The position numbers were made by a program, and so were the translations under genes. Positions 5,975-6,283 of a stretch of 6,283 nucleotides of DNA are shown here, piece by piece (within the stretch, counting starts at the first letter, position 1; the number at the start of each line of letters is the position of its first letter). The stretch comes from Bacteroidota bacterium. GTDB lineage: Bacteria > Bacteroidota > Ignavibacteria > Kryptoniales > JAKASW01. The notes under the pieces are model-generated. The model was not told the origin of the DNA. It made no database searches and saw nothing but the letters and a program-made list of their open reading frames with translations. The stretch covers positions 1 to 6,283 of the forward strand of contig JAJYJD010000212.1 in the NCBI GenBank assembly GCA_021789755.1, in the 5' to 3' direction.

Positions 5975-6283
5975 GTCGAGTTGTCCTCTATTTTACAGAT
6001 TTCAAGTATGTCGTCTTGAGCCTGCGCTTCCGCGCGGTCGAAGCTTCCGGGCAGCGGACCGACCTGTGCTTCAAGCACGTCGGGCATTATCGCCGGATCA
6101 TAACGAACTTTCACTTCCGCTGAGCCAGAATCTGTCCTGACTACCGCTCCCGTGCCCTCGGTAAGTCCTCTCTTTTTTCCCGTGACGGGATTCATCGATA
6201 CGGTCTTTCCGGGTGTGCGCAGACCGGATCCCCGGTACAGTTTCGTCATCATCGCGGTTTCCTCTGCCGCTGTCCGGGCTCCG
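5938..6283 (-). CDS. Molybdopterin oxidoreductase family catalytic subunit, C-terminal fragment
   Basis: The last roughly 114 residues of a larger protein. The frame stays open to the right edge, so the tandem ATGs at 6247-6252 are internal and not a start. The fragment resembles the C-terminal molybdopterin-dinucleotide-binding beta-barrel of the DMSO-reductase superfamily. LYRGSGLRTPG is followed by MNPVTGKKRGL, then the strand pair GTGAVVRTDSGSAEVKVRYD, PAIMPDVLEAQVGPLP, and the closing segment ILEICKIEDNSTW; MopB proteins of complex iron-sulfur molybdoenzymes end in this way as I recall them. The gene lies directly upstream of a four-cluster Fe-S subunit and an NrfD-type membrane subunit, which strongly supports the call. 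Its end overlaps the Fe-S gene by 37 bases. No active-site, cofactor-ligand or signal-peptide region is visible, so substrate, topology, and whether molybdenum or tungsten is bound at all (some relatives such as ActB/QrcB lack the cofactor) cannot be judged. Confidence 0.8.
   Translation of the reverse strand, partial: GARTAAEETAMMTKLYRGSGLRTPGKTVSMNPVTGKKRGLTEGTGAVVRTDSGSAEVKVRYDPAIMPDVLEAQVGPLPGSFDRAEAQAQDDILEICKIEDNSTWQTTTAEIFPL
5984..5988 (-). promoter_or_regulatory. Ribosome binding site of the Fe-S subunit gene
   Basis: GAGGA on the minus strand, 9 bases before the ATG at 5974, lies within the 3' end of the catalytic-subunit gene. It supports the start at 5974 over a later Met at residue 26. 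Confidence 0.55.

Noticed and set aside
5938..6252. Stand-alone 104-residue small protein starting at 6252
   Set aside because: The frame is open through to the window edge (upstream codons read ARTAAEETA) and the sequence matches the tail of a molybdopterin oxidoreductase, so it is a fragment of a larger gene.

Overview
This 6.3 kb window carries two tightly packed, convergent gene blocks in DNA of roughly even base composition. A 126-base gap at 2949-3074 separates them. The genes are bacterial: a histidine kinase, a sigma-54 activator with Fis-type helix-turn-helix, purine-rich ribosome binding sites and an NrfD/HybB-type membrane subunit. The mix recalls anaerobic or respiratorily versatile lineages such as Desulfobacterota or the Bacteroidota/Ignavibacteria-like FCB group. 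That placement is inference from gene content; nothing in the window fixes the taxon.

Plus-strand block (1-2948). It starts inside a membrane sensor histidine kinase (end of a TM segment, HAMP, HisKA, HATPase_c). A small archaemetzincin-type zinc metalloprotease follows, overlapping the kinase stop by 1 base. An NtrC-type response regulator (receiver, sigma-54 AAA+, Fis HTH) comes next, overlapping the protease by 4 bases. The three genes look like one translationally coupled unit, so the protease is a candidate third part of the signalling system.

Minus-strand block (6283 down to 3075). In transcription order it holds: the C-terminal end of a molybdopterin oxidoreductase-like catalytic subunit (cut by the window edge); a ferredoxin-like electron-transfer subunit with motifs for four [4Fe-4S] clusters; a ten-helix NrfD/HybB-type quinone-interacting membrane subunit; and a membrane-anchored protein with a Cys/His-rich segment followed by a glycine-cleavage-H-like (lipoyl-fold) domain without the lipoyl-accepting lysine. 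Neighbours overlap or are 1 base apart. The set resembles a complex iron-sulfur molybdoenzyme exchanging electrons between a substrate and the quinone pool. The substrate cannot be read from what is visible.

The plausible link between the blocks is that the kinase/regulator pair controls the redox operon through a sigma-54 promoter. That promoter would lie beyond the right edge, so this is untested here. The two most unusual items are the archaemetzincin placed between kinase and regulator, and the lysine-less H-protein-like domain fused to a TM and cysteine segment in a molybdoenzyme operon. I saw no tRNA, rRNA, CRISPR array, insertion sequence or phage feature.
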